Positions 29,330 to 38,785 of a DNA stretch of 61,214 nucleotides are shown one piece after another. The notes below the pieces were generated by a model. The model made no database searches and was not told the DNA's origin. It saw nothing but the letters and a program-made list of their open reading frames with translations. Location of the stretch: contig NZ_KB849557.1 of NCBI RefSeq assembly GCF_000368585.1, positions 346,117 through 407,330 on the forward strand, read 5' to 3'. The first letter of the stretch is position 1. Each line of letters starts with the position of its first letter. The stretch comes from Acinetobacter venetianus RAG-1 = CIP 110063. Its GTDB lineage: Bacteria > Pseudomonadota > Gammaproteobacteria > Pseudomonadales > Moraxellaceae. Both the position numbers and the translations under genes were made by a program.

Positions 29330-30661
29330 TTAGCCACGACGTGCTTGTTGCTCTTTCAATAAGTCTTCATAGCTTACAGCGACATCACTTACTTTAGCCG
29401 CAGCTAAAATGTGATCTACAACTTGGTCTTCTAAAACAACTGCTTCGATTTGAGCACGTTGTTGTTTATCATTTTTGAAGTATTCAACAACTTCTGTTGG
29501 ATCTTCATAAGAAGAAGCCATGTCATCGATGTAAGCATCAACACGTGATTGGTCAACTTCAAGTTTAGCATCAGCCAATACTTTGCTAACCAATACACCA
29601 AGCTTAACTGATTTTTCAGCTTGTTCTTTGAACAACTCATCAGGAAGCATGCTGCTATCAAACGCACCAGCGCCTTGAGCACCAAACTGTTGAGTGAACT
29701 GTTGGATCATTTGTTGACGTTGACGGTCAATTTCTTGAGCAACCATAGAAGCTGGAACTTCGATTTCATTTGCAGCAACAAGTGCATCAAATGCAGCTTG
29801 TTTAACTTGGTTACGAAGACCGTTACGAACTTCACGTTCCATGTTTTTACGAACGTCAGCTTTTAACTTATCTAAGCCTTCTTCTTCAGTTAAACCAAAG
29901 ATTTTCAAGAATTCAGCATCAATCTCAGGAAGTTTTTGTTTTTCAACAAGCTTCACAGTGATTTTGAATTGAGCTGCTTTACCCGCTAAGTTTTCAGCTT
30001 GGTAGTCTTCAGGGAAAGTAACATCAATCACTTTCTCTTCGCCTTTCTTCATGCCGATGATACCGTCTTCAAAGCCTGGAATCATACGACCAGAACCAAG
30101 AACTAGTTTAAAGTCTTCAGCAGTACCGCCTTCAAACTTCTCACCATCAACAGTACCTTCAAAATCGAAAGTCACTTGCATGTCTTTTTTCGCCATGCCT
30201 TTGGTTTCAGTCCAAGAAGCACGTTGTTTTTGCAAGTTTTCAATCATTACATCAACATCTGCATCGTTGATTTCTGATGATTTACGCTCAACTTCTAAAT
30301 CAGCAAAAGCTTTCACTTCTACTTCAGGATAAACTTCAACAGTCGCTTCAAAAACTAAAGCATCATCTTTGTTTTCAACTTTCTCAATGTTCGGCATACC
30401 GACCGCATTGATTTTTTCTTGTTGAATCGCTTCGAATACTGTGTCACGAATGATGTCATTCACAACTTCTTGATAAATGCTCGCACCATATTCACGGCGA
30501 ACAACATTTAAAGGCACTTTACCTGGACGGAAGCCGTTGATCTTCACAGTTTTAGCAGTGCGTTTTAAGCGAGCTTCAAATTGCTCGTTAACACGGCTCG
30601 TCGGTACAGAAACATTTAAACGACGGGCAACGCCCGAAACCGCTTCAGTCGTTACTTGCAT
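29330..30661 (-). CDS. tig: Trigger factor (ribosome-bound chaperone, PPIase)
   Basis: A 443-residue chaperone that binds nascent chains at the ribosome exit. The ribosome-binding signature is GFRPGKVP near residues 43-50; the FKBP-type PPIase domain (about 150-245) follows with [17 protein letters not shown] and [12 protein letters not shown]; the C-terminal helical domain completes the protein. Full family length, ATG start with GGAAG upstream on the minus strand. Confidence 0.97.
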   Translation of the reverse strand: MQVTTEAVSGVARRLNVSVPTSRVNEQFEARLKRTAKTVKINGFRPGKVPLNVVRREYGASIYQEVVNDIIRDTVFEAIQQEKINAVGMPNIEKVENKDDALVFEATVEVYPEVEVKAFADLEVERKSSEINDADVDVMIENLQKQRASWTETKGMAKKDMQVTFDFEGTVDGEKFEGGTAEDFKLVLGSGRMIPGFEDGIIGMKKGEEKVIDVTFPEDYQAENLAGKAAQFKITVKLVEKQKLPEIDAEFLKIFGLTEEEGLDKLKADVRKNMEREVRNGLRNQVKQAAFDALVAANEIEVPASMVAQEIDRQRQQMIQQFTQQFGAQGAGAFDSSMLPDELFKEQAEKSVKLGVLVSKVLADAKLEVDQSRVDAYIDDMASSYEDPTEVVEYFKNDKQQRAQIEAVVLEDQVVDHILAAAKVSDVAVSYEDLLKEQQARRG

Positions 30662-31044
30662 GGCTTCCTCGATATATAGTTAGTAGTAACAATTTTAAAA
30701 GTGCCACATTATATGACAACTTTGCTGATATACAAAATTAGTCAGGCATTCTAGCAGCAAAAGTGAATCCGAGCATCTCTACCAACTCGCCTCTTTTAAT
30801 TATTTTCAGTGATTATTCTAAATAGGTGAAAATTGCATATACCCAAGGTTAATTACTCCATCATAAAAAACGCTCATATTTTAAACAATCAAAACCCACA
30901 AGAACTTACACTTTATTACACTATTCTATTTCTTTTTCCAAAGTTATATGATCTTAAGATCGTTAAAACCAATCTCAAAGAATTGCATATAAAAATAAGA
31001 ATAATTATTATTTGCATGAATTTTAAGGTTTACATGGATACGAT
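30662..31044. other. Divergent promoter region between tig and the siderophore receptor
   Basis: No gene. The right end holds the Fur-type promoter of the receptor (listed). An open frame of about 90 codons crosses the Fur box and the true start of the receptor and is not believed to be coding. Confidence 0.6.
30983..31012 (+). promoter_or_regulatory. Promoter with overlapping Fur box for the siderophore receptor
   Basis: TTGCAT (30983-30988) and TATTAT (31006-31011) are 17 bases apart. Positions 30994-31012 read AATAAGAATAATTATTATT, which agrees with 14 of 19 positions of the Fur consensus GATAATGATAATCATTATC. Fur bound here would cover the -10, so iron repression is expected. Confidence 0.75.
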
Positions 31045-33303
31045 ATGTCTTCTTTTATCAGAACACGTAAGAAATTTGTTTCTTCTGCAATTGCATCTTC
31101 TCTCTCAATGATCGCAACAACAGCGATTGCTCAAGATCAAAGCCAAGTGGTTCAGCTTCCAACGATCCATGCAGAAGCAACTGTTGATGAATTAAAAGTC
31201 GACAAATCTGCAAATGCAAAATATGTGGCTCCGTTAAAAGATACACCAAAGACTGTTTCTATTCTTTCTCAAAAACTTTTAAAAGAAACCAACTCAAATA
31301 CATTATTAGAAGCATTACGTAATGAGCCTGGTATTACTTTAGGCGCAGGTGAAGGCGGTACACCTTATACAGATATCCCATATATTCGTGGTTACAATGG
31401 GCAAAGCGCAATCTATGTAGATGGTGTGCGTAACTCAACGACTCAAAATCGTGACATGTTCGCAATCGACCAAGTAGAAATCACTAAAGGTTCAAGCTCT
31501 GCACTTACTGGTGGTAGCGGTGTAGGTGGTAGCATTAACTTGATCCCTAAAGTTGCTCACGAAGGTGATGAGTACCAAGGTACTGTTGCTGGCGGTACTG
31601 ATAACTATAAACACATCGTACTTGATGCAAATAAAGACTTTGGCAACGGTATCGCTGGTCGTGTCATTGCGATGGGTCATGAGAATGAAAAACCGGGCCA
31701 ACATAACGGTGCTGAATATGCACGTGTTGGATTAGCACCAAGTATTGCATTTGGTTTAGGTAGTGAAAATCGTGCAACGCTGAGCTACTACTTCTTGAAA
31801 AGCAATGATGAACCAGATTCTGGCGTTCCATTTAATAACCCAAATAATCCACCTGCTGGAACGGATAAAGCTGATGGTCGTCCAGTTAATGTTAAACAAG
31901 GTACATATTACGGTTGGAAAGATCGCGACTTTGATAAACGTGAAAATCACATCGGTACTTTAAAATTAGAACATGATTTTAATGATGATCTAACTGTAAC
32001 GAATACAACAACGTATAGCCGTTCAAAAGCAGATTATATCTTTACAAATCCAGATGACTCAAAAGGTAACATCTATAATGGTAAAGTTTATCGTCGTGCC
32101 ACTCAGTCAATTCGTGACACAGAAGCATTTACCGATCAGTTGTCTTTAGCGGGTAAGTTAAACACGGGTGCAATTGCACATAGCTTTAATGTTGGTGCAG
32201 AGTACAATCGTGAAAAAACCAATCGCGGTAACTACGATATGACTTATCCAGGTTACACAGGTTCAACGACTGCTGGATTCAACGCTAACTGTGCAAACAA
32301 TGATGGTTGGTGTACAGATCTAAACACCCCTAGCGCAAATGATCCGTGGTTAGGCACACTCAATCCAAATAAGAAACAAACCACCTTAACCAATGAAACT
32401 GTTTCTATTTATGCATTAGATAGTATTGAGTTCAACAAGTACTGGTTACTCAACCTCGGCGTACGTTGGGATCAGTTTGATACTAACTTAAAATACAATA
32501 AAGATGTAACAAGTCGTGGTGTAACAACCACAGCTGGAACTGAGTATTCAAACGACACGGATTACTTCTCTTATCAAGCAGGTGTTGTGTTCCGTCCAAC
32601 CGAAAATGGCAGTATTTACGCAAGCTATGCAACTGCTGCTAACCCTGTTGGGATTGACCCAGACATCGATGGACTATCAGTTTCAACTCAAGATTTAGAG
32701 CCTGAAAAAGCACGCACCTATGAAATCGGTACAAAATGGAGCCTTTGGGACAACCGTGCAAATGCAACGGCTGCTATTTTCCGTACTGAGAAGCAAAATA
32801 CTCGTGTTTCAATTGATGCAAACACAACAGCAAATGTTGGTGAGAGTAAAGTTGATGGCTTCGAACTTGGTTTAACAGGTCATATTACAGATAAATGGGA
32901 AATAGCTATTGGTTATAGTTATTTAGATAGTGAATTAACTAAAGCTGCATACAATGCTATTGCTCAGGAAGGCAAACCATTGCCTTTCGTAGCAAAACAA
33001 AGTGCTAGCTTGTGGAGCACATACCAAGTTTTACCAAAACTAACTTTAGGTGCTGGTGCACAATATCGTGATCAGGTATATGCAAATACAAACCCAAACA
33101 CAGCAACAACATCGACAAAAATCCTGCCTACATTTACGATCTATAATGCGATGGCAAAGTATGATGTAAATGATAATGTAAACTTACAGTTAAACATCAA
33201 CAACATCTCAAATAAGCGTTATTTCACGAGTGCACACGCAGCACATTACGCAAATGAAGGTGATGGTCGTAACGCTGTACTTGCTGTTAACTTTAAATAC
33301 TAA
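31045..33303 (+). CDS. piuA: TonB-dependent siderophore receptor (PiuA/Fiu-like)
   Basis: A 752-residue outer-membrane receptor. Signal peptide to about residue 29 (TTAIAQ), plug domain with PKTVSILSQKLL, YIRGYNGQSAIYVDGVRN and VEITKGSSSALTGGSGVGGSINLIPK, then a 22-strand barrel ending in the aromatic-terminated NAVLAVNFKY. The plug and the neighbouring PiuC point to the catecholate receptors PiuA/Fiu, which also admit siderophore-conjugated antibiotics in related species. Iron control is expected from the Fur box upstream. The ATG at 31045 has GGA about 7 bases upstream. Confidence 0.88.
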   Translation: MSSFIRTRKKFVSSAIASSLSMIATTAIAQDQSQVVQLPTIHAEATVDELKVDKSANAKYVAPLKDTPKTVSILSQKLLKETNSNTLLEALRNEPGITLGAGEGGTPYTDIPYIRGYNGQSAIYVDGVRNSTTQNRDMFAIDQVEITKGSSSALTGGSGVGGSINLIPKVAHEGDEYQGTVAGGTDNYKHIVLDANKDFGNGIAGRVIAMGHENEKPGQHNGAEYARVGLAPSIAFGLGSENRATLSYYFLKSNDEPDSGVPFNNPNNPPAGTDKADGRPVNVKQGTYYGWKDRDFDKRENHIGTLKLEHDFNDDLTVTNTTTYSRSKADYIFTNPDDSKGNIYNGKVYRRATQSIRDTEAFTDQLSLAGKLNTGAIAHSFNVGAEYNREKTNRGNYDMTYPGYTGSTTAGFNANCANNDGWCTDLNTPSANDPWLGTLNPNKKQTTLTNETVSIYALDSIEFNKYWLLNLGVRWDQFDTNLKYNKDVTSRGVTTTAGTEYSNDTDYFSYQAGVVFRPTENGSIYASYATAANPVGIDPDIDGLSVSTQDLEPEKARTYEIGTKWSLWDNRANATAAIFRTEKQNTRVSIDANTTANVGESKVDGFELGLTGHITDKWEIAIGYSYLDSELTKAAYNAIAQEGKPLPFVAKQSASLWSTYQVLPKLTLGAGAQYRDQVYANTNPNTATTSTKILPTFTIYNAMAKYDVNDNVNLQLNINNISNKRYFTSAHAAHYANEGDGRNAVLAVNFKY

Positions 33304-33347
33304 GACTAAATCCCATAAGTTTATTATGGAATTTATCTAAGTTAATA

Positions 33348-33377
33348 TAAAATAGCCTCTACAAAGAGGCTATTTTT
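33348..33377 (+). terminator. Intrinsic terminator between receptor and piuC
   Basis: AAAATAGCCTCT pairs with AGAGGCTATTTT around ACAA, followed by T. It would cut or reduce read-through into piuC, which starts 30 bases later and has no obvious promoter of its own in that gap. Confidence 0.85.
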
Positions 33378-33406
33378 ATCACTATCTATTCAAAAGGATA
33401 TGTTCT

Positions 33407-34090
33407 GTGATTCATCACATTCCTAATGTATTAAGCAAAGAACAAGTTGCAGAATTCCGTAAAGTGATGGAAACAGCAAATTGGGTTGGTGGAAAAGTAA
33501 CAGCAGGCACACTCTCGGCAGCTGTTAAAAAAAATCAGCAGCTTTCAGAACAAGATCCTCTCACTCATCATTTAAGTGAGATCGTGATGCAAGCCATTTG
33601 GAAACATCCAACGTTCCAAGCCGCGGCTCTACCACGACAGATTATTCCACCACTATTTAATCGCTATGATGAACACGAGACCTTTGGTTTTCATGTCGAT
33701 AACTCCATTCGTTTGATTCGTGGTACGAGTCAACAAATTCGAACAGATTTATCTTGCACACTTTTCTTGAGTGAACCAGAAGAATATGACGGCGGCGATT
33801 TAGTGATTGAGGATACTTATGGTTATCATGAAGTAAAACTTCCTGCAGGTGATGTCGTACTCTATCCTTCTACTAGTTTGCACGAAGTCAGTAGCATCAC
33901 GCGTGGCACTCGCTTTGCTTCATTTTTTTGGGTACAGAGCCTTATTCGCGAAGATCAAAAACGTCATATGCTGTTTAATTTAGATGAAAGCATCCGCCAG
34001 CTCCGCAAAGATCACGGCGATGACTATTCAGAAGTGATGAAGCTCACCAATCTCTATCACAACCTCATTCGTATGTGGTCGGAACTATAA
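33407..34090 (+). CDS. piuC: PKHD-type Fe(II)/2-oxoglutarate hydroxylase PiuC (YbiX family)
   Basis: A 227-residue dioxygenase. The iron facial triad is His96, Asp98 (FGFHVDNS) and His159 (TSLHEV); Arg169 (RGTRFASFFW) would bind 2-oxoglutarate. The family regularly sits next to piuA/fiu-type receptors; its substrate is not established. The start is GTG at 33407 with AAAAGGA about 9 bases upstream. It probably depends on leakage through the terminator after the receptor gene. Confidence 0.9.
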   Translation: MIHHIPNVLSKEQVAEFRKVMETANWVGGKVTAGTLSAAVKKNQQLSEQDPLTHHLSEIVMQAIWKHPTFQAAALPRQIIPPLFNRYDEHETFGFHVDNSIRLIRGTSQQIRTDLSCTLFLSEPEEYDGGDLVIEDTYGYHEVKLPAGDVVLYPSTSLHEVSSITRGTRFASFFWVQSLIREDQKRHMLFNLDESIRQLRKDHGDDYSEVMKLTNLYHNLIRMWSEL

Positions 34091-34133
34091 AGTTTCAGCA
34101 TTAAGAAATAATTTATTTTTCCGATTTTTATAG

Positions 34134-34164
34134 AAATTATGGGAAATTTTTCTCATAATTTTTG
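34134..34164 (+). terminator. Possible terminator after piuC
   Basis: AAATTATG and CATAATTT form 8-base arms around a 12-base loop, followed by a few T. The stem is AT-only, so this is a weak candidate. Confidence 0.35.
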
Positions 34165-34226
34165 AAATACTGCAAAAAATAGAAAAACATTTCCCACTTG
34201 TTCAAATTAAAATGTTTTATAGACCT

Positions 34227-34255
34227 TTGCAGTCGCTTGTGTTTTCACCTAGACT
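34227..34255 (+). promoter_or_regulatory. Promoter of the leuA leader
   Basis: TTGCAG (34227-34232), a 17-base spacer and TAGACT (34250-34255). Transcription would begin near 34262, leaving a leader of about 270 bases before leuA that includes the leader ORF. Confidence 0.55.
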
Positions 34256-34315
34256 GGTTTTTACTAGATGATGAATATAACTGCAAAACCCAATCACTGA
34301 TTTGAATGGTAGAAG

Positions 34316-34402
34316 ATGAAAACAACCCACGGTGTCACCCATCCGTCTAACAATACAAAACATCTCACTGCTCTCCTGATGCTGCGCCTCGCGCGCGTAT
34401 AA
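34316..34402 (+). CDS. Leucine-rich leader peptide upstream of leuA (candidate)
   Basis: A 28-codon ORF from ATG 34316 to TAA 34400-34402. The second half reads KHLTALLMLRLARV: five leucine codons within ten positions (CTC, CTC, CTG, CTG, CTC). A promoter lies upstream and leuA starts 132 bases after the stop. A short Leu-rich peptide before 2-isopropylmalate synthase is what leader-peptide (attenuation-type) control of leucine synthesis uses in other proteobacteria. I do not see a strong intrinsic terminator after it; instead a hairpin lies next to the leuA ribosome binding site. GGTAGAAG just before the ATG may serve as the ribosome binding site. Confidence 0.6.
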   Translation: MKTTHGVTHPSNNTKHLTALLMLRLARV

Positions 34403-34486
34403 ATTTTTTGCCTATTTTTTCAGGCACTCGATCCCCATATTTTCTTTAAATTGATTCTTATAGACCCCATATATATTTGTAGTACG

Positions 34487-34520
34487 TTGCATTTAATTTG
34501 ACTCAGCAACCATGCTACAA
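34487..34520 (+). promoter_or_regulatory. Hairpin immediately upstream of the leuA ribosome binding site
   Basis: TTGTAG pairs with CTACAA and, inside it, GTTGC pairs with GCAAC, with a small internal loop. The structure ends one base before AAGGAG (34522-34527), the leuA Shine-Dalgarno. No T-run follows, so it is not a standard terminator; it could affect translation or mRNA processing. Confidence 0.45.
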
Positions 34521-34534
34521 CAAGGAGTTATCTC

Positions 34535-36232
34535 ATGATGTTGGCTGACCCAAGCAAAAAATACCGCCGTATGTATCAACGAGTGGATTTACCAGATCGT
34601 CAATGGCCAAACAACGAAATTAACCAAGCGCCGATTTGGATGAGTACCGACCTTCGTGACGGTAACCAAGCGATTTTTGAACCAATGAATATGGATCAAA
34701 AGTTGAAAATGTTCAAAATGTTGGTGAAAATCGGCTTTAAACATATTGAAATCGGCTTCCCTTCTGCTTCACAAATCGACTTCGACTTTACTCGTATGTT
34801 GATTGAAGAAGATTTGATTCCTGAAGATGTATACATCGAAGTATTGGTTCAAGCACGTGATCATTTAATTGCACGTACATTTGAAGCTTTAGTTGGTGCG
34901 AAACGTGCGATCGTCCATATTTATAATTCGAACTCCCCGACTTTCCGTAAGAAAGTGTTGAATGTCGATGCAAATGGTTCAAAACAACTTGCAATCAATG
35001 CCGCGACAAAAGTAAAAGAGTATGCAGCCGAATATCCAGCAACGGATTGGATTTTCCAGTACAGCCCTGAATGTTTCTCTGCAACTGAATTAGAAGTCGC
35101 AAAAGATGTCTGTGATGCTGTAACTGAAATTTGGGAAGCATCTCCTACCAACAAAGTCATTTTAAACTTGCCTGCAACAGTCGAAGTTTCAACACCAAAT
35201 GTCTATGCCGATCAAATCGAATGGATGCACCGTAATTTAGCACGTCGTGATGGGGTGATTATCTCAGTTCACTGTCACAATGACCGTGGTTGCGGTATTG
35301 CAGCATCTGAGTTGGCAATTATGGCAGGTGCTGACCGTGTTGAAGGTTGTGTGTTTGGTAATGGTGAACGTACAGGTAACGTTGATGTTGCCGCGATTGC
35401 CTTGAATATGTACACCCAAGGTGTTGCGCCAGAATTAGACTTCTCAAATATCAATGAAATCATTGCAACTGTTGAAGAATGTACTGGTTTGCCTGTACAC
35501 CCTCGTCATCCATATGCAGGTGATTTAGTCTTTACTGCATTCTCTGGTTCTCACCAAGATGCGATTAAAAAAGGCTTTGAATTCCAGAAAGATGAAGACA
35601 TTTGGGATATGCCATATTTACCAATCGATCCTAAAGACTTAGGTCGTGATTATGATGCGGTGATTCGTGTGAATAGCCAATCTGGTAAAGGTGGTATTGC
35701 CTACTTATTAGAGTCAAATTACAACGTTGCATTGCCACGTCGTGTACAAATTGAGTTCAGTCAGATCGTACAACAACATACTGATGAAAATGGCACTGAG
35801 ATCAGCGCAACTGAAATTTGGACTTTATTCCAAAACACTTATGTTGATATCAAAAACCGTCATTATCAAATGAAGCATTATCAATTGTCAGATATCAATG
35901 GCACACAAATCATTGAATTAGACATTGAAATTGAAGGTGAGGTTCAACGCTTACGTGGCGAAGGTAATGGCCCAATTTCAGCGATGTTGAATGCATTACA
36001 ACTCCCAATTGATGTTGTGAACTATGAAGAACGTAGCATCAGTTCAGGTGCAAATGCGAAAGCGCTTGCCTTAATTGAGCTTCAAGTGAAAGGTGCTGGT
36101 AAGAGCGCATTTGGTGCAGGTGTTCACGACAACATTGTTACTTCATCAATTGAAGCAATTATCGCATGTACTAACCGCTTGATCGAGCAAGGCGTGTTGA
36201 CAACTGAACAAGTGGTTGCAGCAGCCGTGTAA
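34535..36232 (+). CDS. leuA: 2-isopropylmalate synthase (long form)
   Basis: A 565-residue enzyme that condenses acetyl-CoA with 2-oxoisovalerate, the first step of leucine synthesis. The catalytic domain has STDLRDGNQAIFEPM, HIEIGFPSASQIDFDF, VHCHNDRGCGIAASELA and GCVFGNGERTGNVDVAA; the C-terminal regulatory domain (about 430-560) ends the protein. Length fits the LeuA type 2 group. AAGGAG lies 7 bases before the first of two adjacent ATG codons. Expression is probably leader-controlled (see the upstream leader ORF). Confidence 0.95.
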   Translation: MMLADPSKKYRRMYQRVDLPDRQWPNNEINQAPIWMSTDLRDGNQAIFEPMNMDQKLKMFKMLVKIGFKHIEIGFPSASQIDFDFTRMLIEEDLIPEDVYIEVLVQARDHLIARTFEALVGAKRAIVHIYNSNSPTFRKKVLNVDANGSKQLAINAATKVKEYAAEYPATDWIFQYSPECFSATELEVAKDVCDAVTEIWEASPTNKVILNLPATVEVSTPNVYADQIEWMHRNLARRDGVIISVHCHNDRGCGIAASELAIMAGADRVEGCVFGNGERTGNVDVAAIALNMYTQGVAPELDFSNINEIIATVEECTGLPVHPRHPYAGDLVFTAFSGSHQDAIKKGFEFQKDEDIWDMPYLPIDPKDLGRDYDAVIRVNSQSGKGGIAYLLESNYNVALPRRVQIEFSQIVQQHTDENGTEISATEIWTLFQNTYVDIKNRHYQMKHYQLSDINGTQIIELDIEIEGEVQRLRGEGNGPISAMLNALQLPIDVVNYEERSISSGANAKALALIELQVKGAGKSAFGAGVHDNIVTSSIEAIIACTNRLIEQGVLTTEQVVAAAV

Positions 36233-36296
36233 ATTTGTGAAATTTCACATAATGCTCAGTAAAGCTGAGTTGTAATATCAGAAAAAATGACTTTTG

Positions 36297-36325
36297 AAAG
36301 GATACCTGAATTGGTATCCTTTTAT
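36297..36325 (+). terminator. Intrinsic terminator after leuA
   Basis: AAAGGATACC pairs with GGTATCCTTT around TGAATT and is followed by T-rich sequence. Confidence 0.85.
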
Positions 36326-36358
36326 TATTAATGATTTAATATAGGGCGAATCATTCCA

Positions 36359-37519
36359 GTGTCTTTTCCATCGGATTCAGTGGGTTTAGTCACACCACAA
36401 AAGTTTCAGTTTGAACAACCTCTAGAACTCGAATGTGGGCGTATTCTCCCCCGTTTCGATTTGATGGTTGAAACCTATGGAACACTCAATGCAGATAAGT
36501 CAAATGCGATCTTAATTTGCCATGCATTATCAGGACATCACCACGCTGCTGGTTTTCATCATGAAGATGATAAAAAAGCAGGTTGGTGGGATAGTTGTAT
36601 TGGCCCAGGAAAAGCAATCGATACCAATCATTTCTTTGTGGTTTCATTAAACAACATTGGTGGTTGTAGCGGTTCAACTGGCCCAACTTCGCCGAATCCA
36701 GAGAATGAAAATCGCCCTTATGGCCCAGACTTTCCGCTTGTCACAGTTCGCGACTGGGTAAAAACTCAAGCAATGCTATCAGATCGTCTAGGGATTGAGA
36801 TTTGGTATGCAGTTATTGGTGGTTCATTGGGTGGCATGCAAGCATTGCAATGGTCTTTGGATTATCCAGATCGTTTAAAAAAATGTGCCATCATCGCAAG
36901 TGCACCAAAGCTTTCGGCACAAAATATTGCATTCAACGAAGTTGCACGCCAATCGATTCTTTCCGATCCTGATTTCCATCATGGTCGTTATTTGGAACAT
37001 GATAGCTATCCAAAACGTGGCTTAATTTTAGCGCGTATGGTTGGGCACATTACCTATCTCTCCGAAGAAGCGATGAAGCAAAAATTTGGCCGTGATTTAA
37101 AATCAGGCAAATTTATGTACGGCTTTGATGTCGAATTCCAAGTAGAAAGTTACCTTCGTTACCAAGGCGAACAATTCAGCCGTAATTTCGATGCAAATAC
37201 CTACTTGATTATGACCAAGGCATTGGACTACTTTGATCCATCTCGTGAATATGAGCACTCTTTGACGAAGGCTATGAGCCAACCTAAATGTAAGTTTTTG
37301 GTCATCTCATTTACCACGGATTGGCGTTTTAGCCCAAGCCGCTCACAAGAGTTAGTGGATGCATTGATTGATAATCACAAGCCTGTCAGCTACTTAGATA
37401 TTGATGCTGAACAAGGTCATGACTCGTTCTTGTTCCCAATCCCACTTTATGTAAAAACACTACGAGCATTTTTAGGTGGAGAACAACAGTTGCAATCGGC
37501 ACCGCAGGAGGTTCACTAA
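36359..37519 (+). CDS. metX: Homoserine O-acetyltransferase MetX
   Basis: A 386-residue alpha/beta-hydrolase-fold enzyme that acylates homoserine for methionine synthesis. Family motifs: [12 protein letters not shown] (98-109), nucleophile elbow GGSLGGMQ (Ser156) and [10 protein letters not shown] with the catalytic His near the C-terminus. Whether it uses acetyl- or succinyl-CoA cannot be told with certainty. GTG start. The stop TAA shares one base with the metW start, the usual metX-metW pair. Confidence 0.93.
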   Translation: MSFPSDSVGLVTPQKFQFEQPLELECGRILPRFDLMVETYGTLNADKSNAILICHALSGHHHAAGFHHEDDKKAGWWDSCIGPGKAIDTNHFFVVSLNNIGGCSGSTGPTSPNPENENRPYGPDFPLVTVRDWVKTQAMLSDRLGIEIWYAVIGGSLGGMQALQWSLDYPDRLKKCAIIASAPKLSAQNIAFNEVARQSILSDPDFHHGRYLEHDSYPKRGLILARMVGHITYLSEEAMKQKFGRDLKSGKFMYGFDVEFQVESYLRYQGEQFSRNFDANTYLIMTKALDYFDPSREYEHSLTKAMSQPKCKFLVISFTTDWRFSPSRSQELVDALIDNHKPVSYLDIDAEQGHDSFLFPIPLYVKTLRAFLGGEQQLQSAPQEVH

Positions 37520-38112
37520 TGCGTATAGATCAACGACTCGCTGAAAAATGGATTAATCCGAATTCGAGCGTACTCGATTTGGGTTGTGGTGATGGTGAAT
37601 TACTGGCTCATATGAGTAAACAGCACAATATTCGTGCCTATGGTCTAGAAATTGATCAAGAAAAGATTGCAATTGCGATCAGTCGGGGGTTAAATATTAT
37701 CCAACAGGACTTAAACTTAGGTTTAAGCCGCTTTGCCGACCAATCTTTTGATTCTGTGGTTATGGCACAAGCTTTGCAAGCTGTAGATGCACCAGATGTA
37801 TTACTTCGTGATATGGTGCGTGTCGGCAAACAGGCCATTATTACCTTTCCAAACTTTGCGTATTGGAAAACACGCTCTTTTCTAGCATTAAAAGGGAAAA
37901 TGCCTGTTTCGGAAGCTTTACCTTATATGTGGTATAACACCCCGAATATTCATTTATGTACTTTCCGTGACTTTGAAGCCTTATGCGCTGAGAATCGGAT
38001 TAAAATTATTAATCGACTTGCCGTTAATGGTGACCAACAAGGTAGTATGCTGAGCAAGCATATGCCGAACCTATTTGGTGAAGTCGCAATTTATCGAGTG
38101 AGCGCTCTATGA
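37519..38112 (+). CDS. metW: Methionine biosynthesis protein MetW
   Basis: A 197-residue protein with a SAM-binding fold: motif I VLDLGCGDGELL at 19-30. MetW proteins partner MetX and are needed for its activity in several bacteria. Family blocks NFAYWKTR, PYMWYNTPNIHLCTFRDFE are present. The start overlaps the metX stop and its own stop overlaps the next start (ATGA), so the three genes are translationally coupled. Confidence 0.92.
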   Translation: MRIDQRLAEKWINPNSSVLDLGCGDGELLAHMSKQHNIRAYGLEIDQEKIAIAISRGLNIIQQDLNLGLSRFADQSFDSVVMAQALQAVDAPDVLLRDMVRVGKQAIITFPNFAYWKTRSFLALKGKMPVSEALPYMWYNTPNIHLCTFRDFEALCAENRIKIINRLAVNGDQQGSMLSKHMPNLFGEVAIYRVSAL

Positions 38113-38696
38113 AAAAGACATTAATCAGCACATTTTTATTTGGTCTGATCAGTATACAAGCGCATGCTGACTATGTGACTCAACCGCAATCGGTTGCAGC
38201 ACAAGCAGCACGATACTCAGTAATGGGTATTGATGAGTTACAACGCGCATCAAAAGCTGGTCAGGCTGGGGCACAATTTTATTTAGCAACTCGTTACCAA
38301 TACGGTAAGGATGTGGCTAAAGATGAGAAACAAGCTTTTTCTTTGTTTAAAGCAGCAGCAGATCAAGGTATCTCAGCAGCACAATTAAACGTAGGTCGCA
38401 TGTATGCTGATGGTATTGGTGTCAAAAAAGATGAAGCTTTAGCACGTAAATACTTTGAGAAAGCAGCAAGTCATGGTGACAATCGTGCCAGCTTTAATCT
38501 TGCAATGATGGAAGAGCAAAAGAAAAACTACATGGGTGCTTATCAATGGTATGAGCTTTCTACTCGTGATGGCATGCTCGACACTAAAGTAATTAAACTT
38601 TCAGAAGGTAAGAAAACTGCTTTAGCTGCTAACTTAACGCAAGATCAAATCCGTACTGCACGTGACCGTGCTGACAAATGGATTCAAGCACAGTAA
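38109..38696 (+). CDS. Secreted Sel1-repeat protein
   Basis: A 195-residue protein with a signal peptide (cleavage near QAHA) and two to three Sel1-like repeats: AQFYLATRYQYGKDVAKDEK, AQLNVGRMYADGIGVKKDEA and a degenerate third around NLAMMEEQKKNYMGAYQWYE. Sel1 repeats mediate protein-protein contacts. It is coupled to metW by a 4-base overlap; a functional link to methionine synthesis is not obvious. Confidence 0.82.
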   Translation: MKKTLISTFLFGLISIQAHADYVTQPQSVAAQAARYSVMGIDELQRASKAGQAGAQFYLATRYQYGKDVAKDEKQAFSLFKAAADQGISAAQLNVGRMYADGIGVKKDEALARKYFEKAASHGDNRASFNLAMMEEQKKNYMGAYQWYELSTRDGMLDTKVIKLSEGKKTALAANLTQDQIRTARDRADKWIQAQ

Positions 38697-38706
38697 TTAA
38701 ATCTAC

Positions 38707-38758
38707 AAAATGACCTTTAGCATATATCTTTTAGATACAATCTAAAGGTCATTTTTTT
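38707..38758 (+). terminator. Intrinsic terminator after the metX operon
   Basis: AAATGACCTTTAG pairs with CTAAAGGTCATTT around a loop of about 21 bases and is followed by a T-run. Confidence 0.82.
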
Positions 38759-38785
38759 AATAGTATTCTAATAAATATTTGCTAA

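Noticed and set aside
30833..31111. 92-codon plus-strand ORF before the siderophore receptor
   Set aside because: It overlaps the Fur-type promoter and the receptor start in another frame and its translation shows no family features.
34403..34470. Intrinsic terminator directly after the leucine leader ORF
   Set aside because: TGCCT/AGGCA around ATTTTTTC is only a 5-base stem and has no T-run after it, so I do not call it an attenuator.
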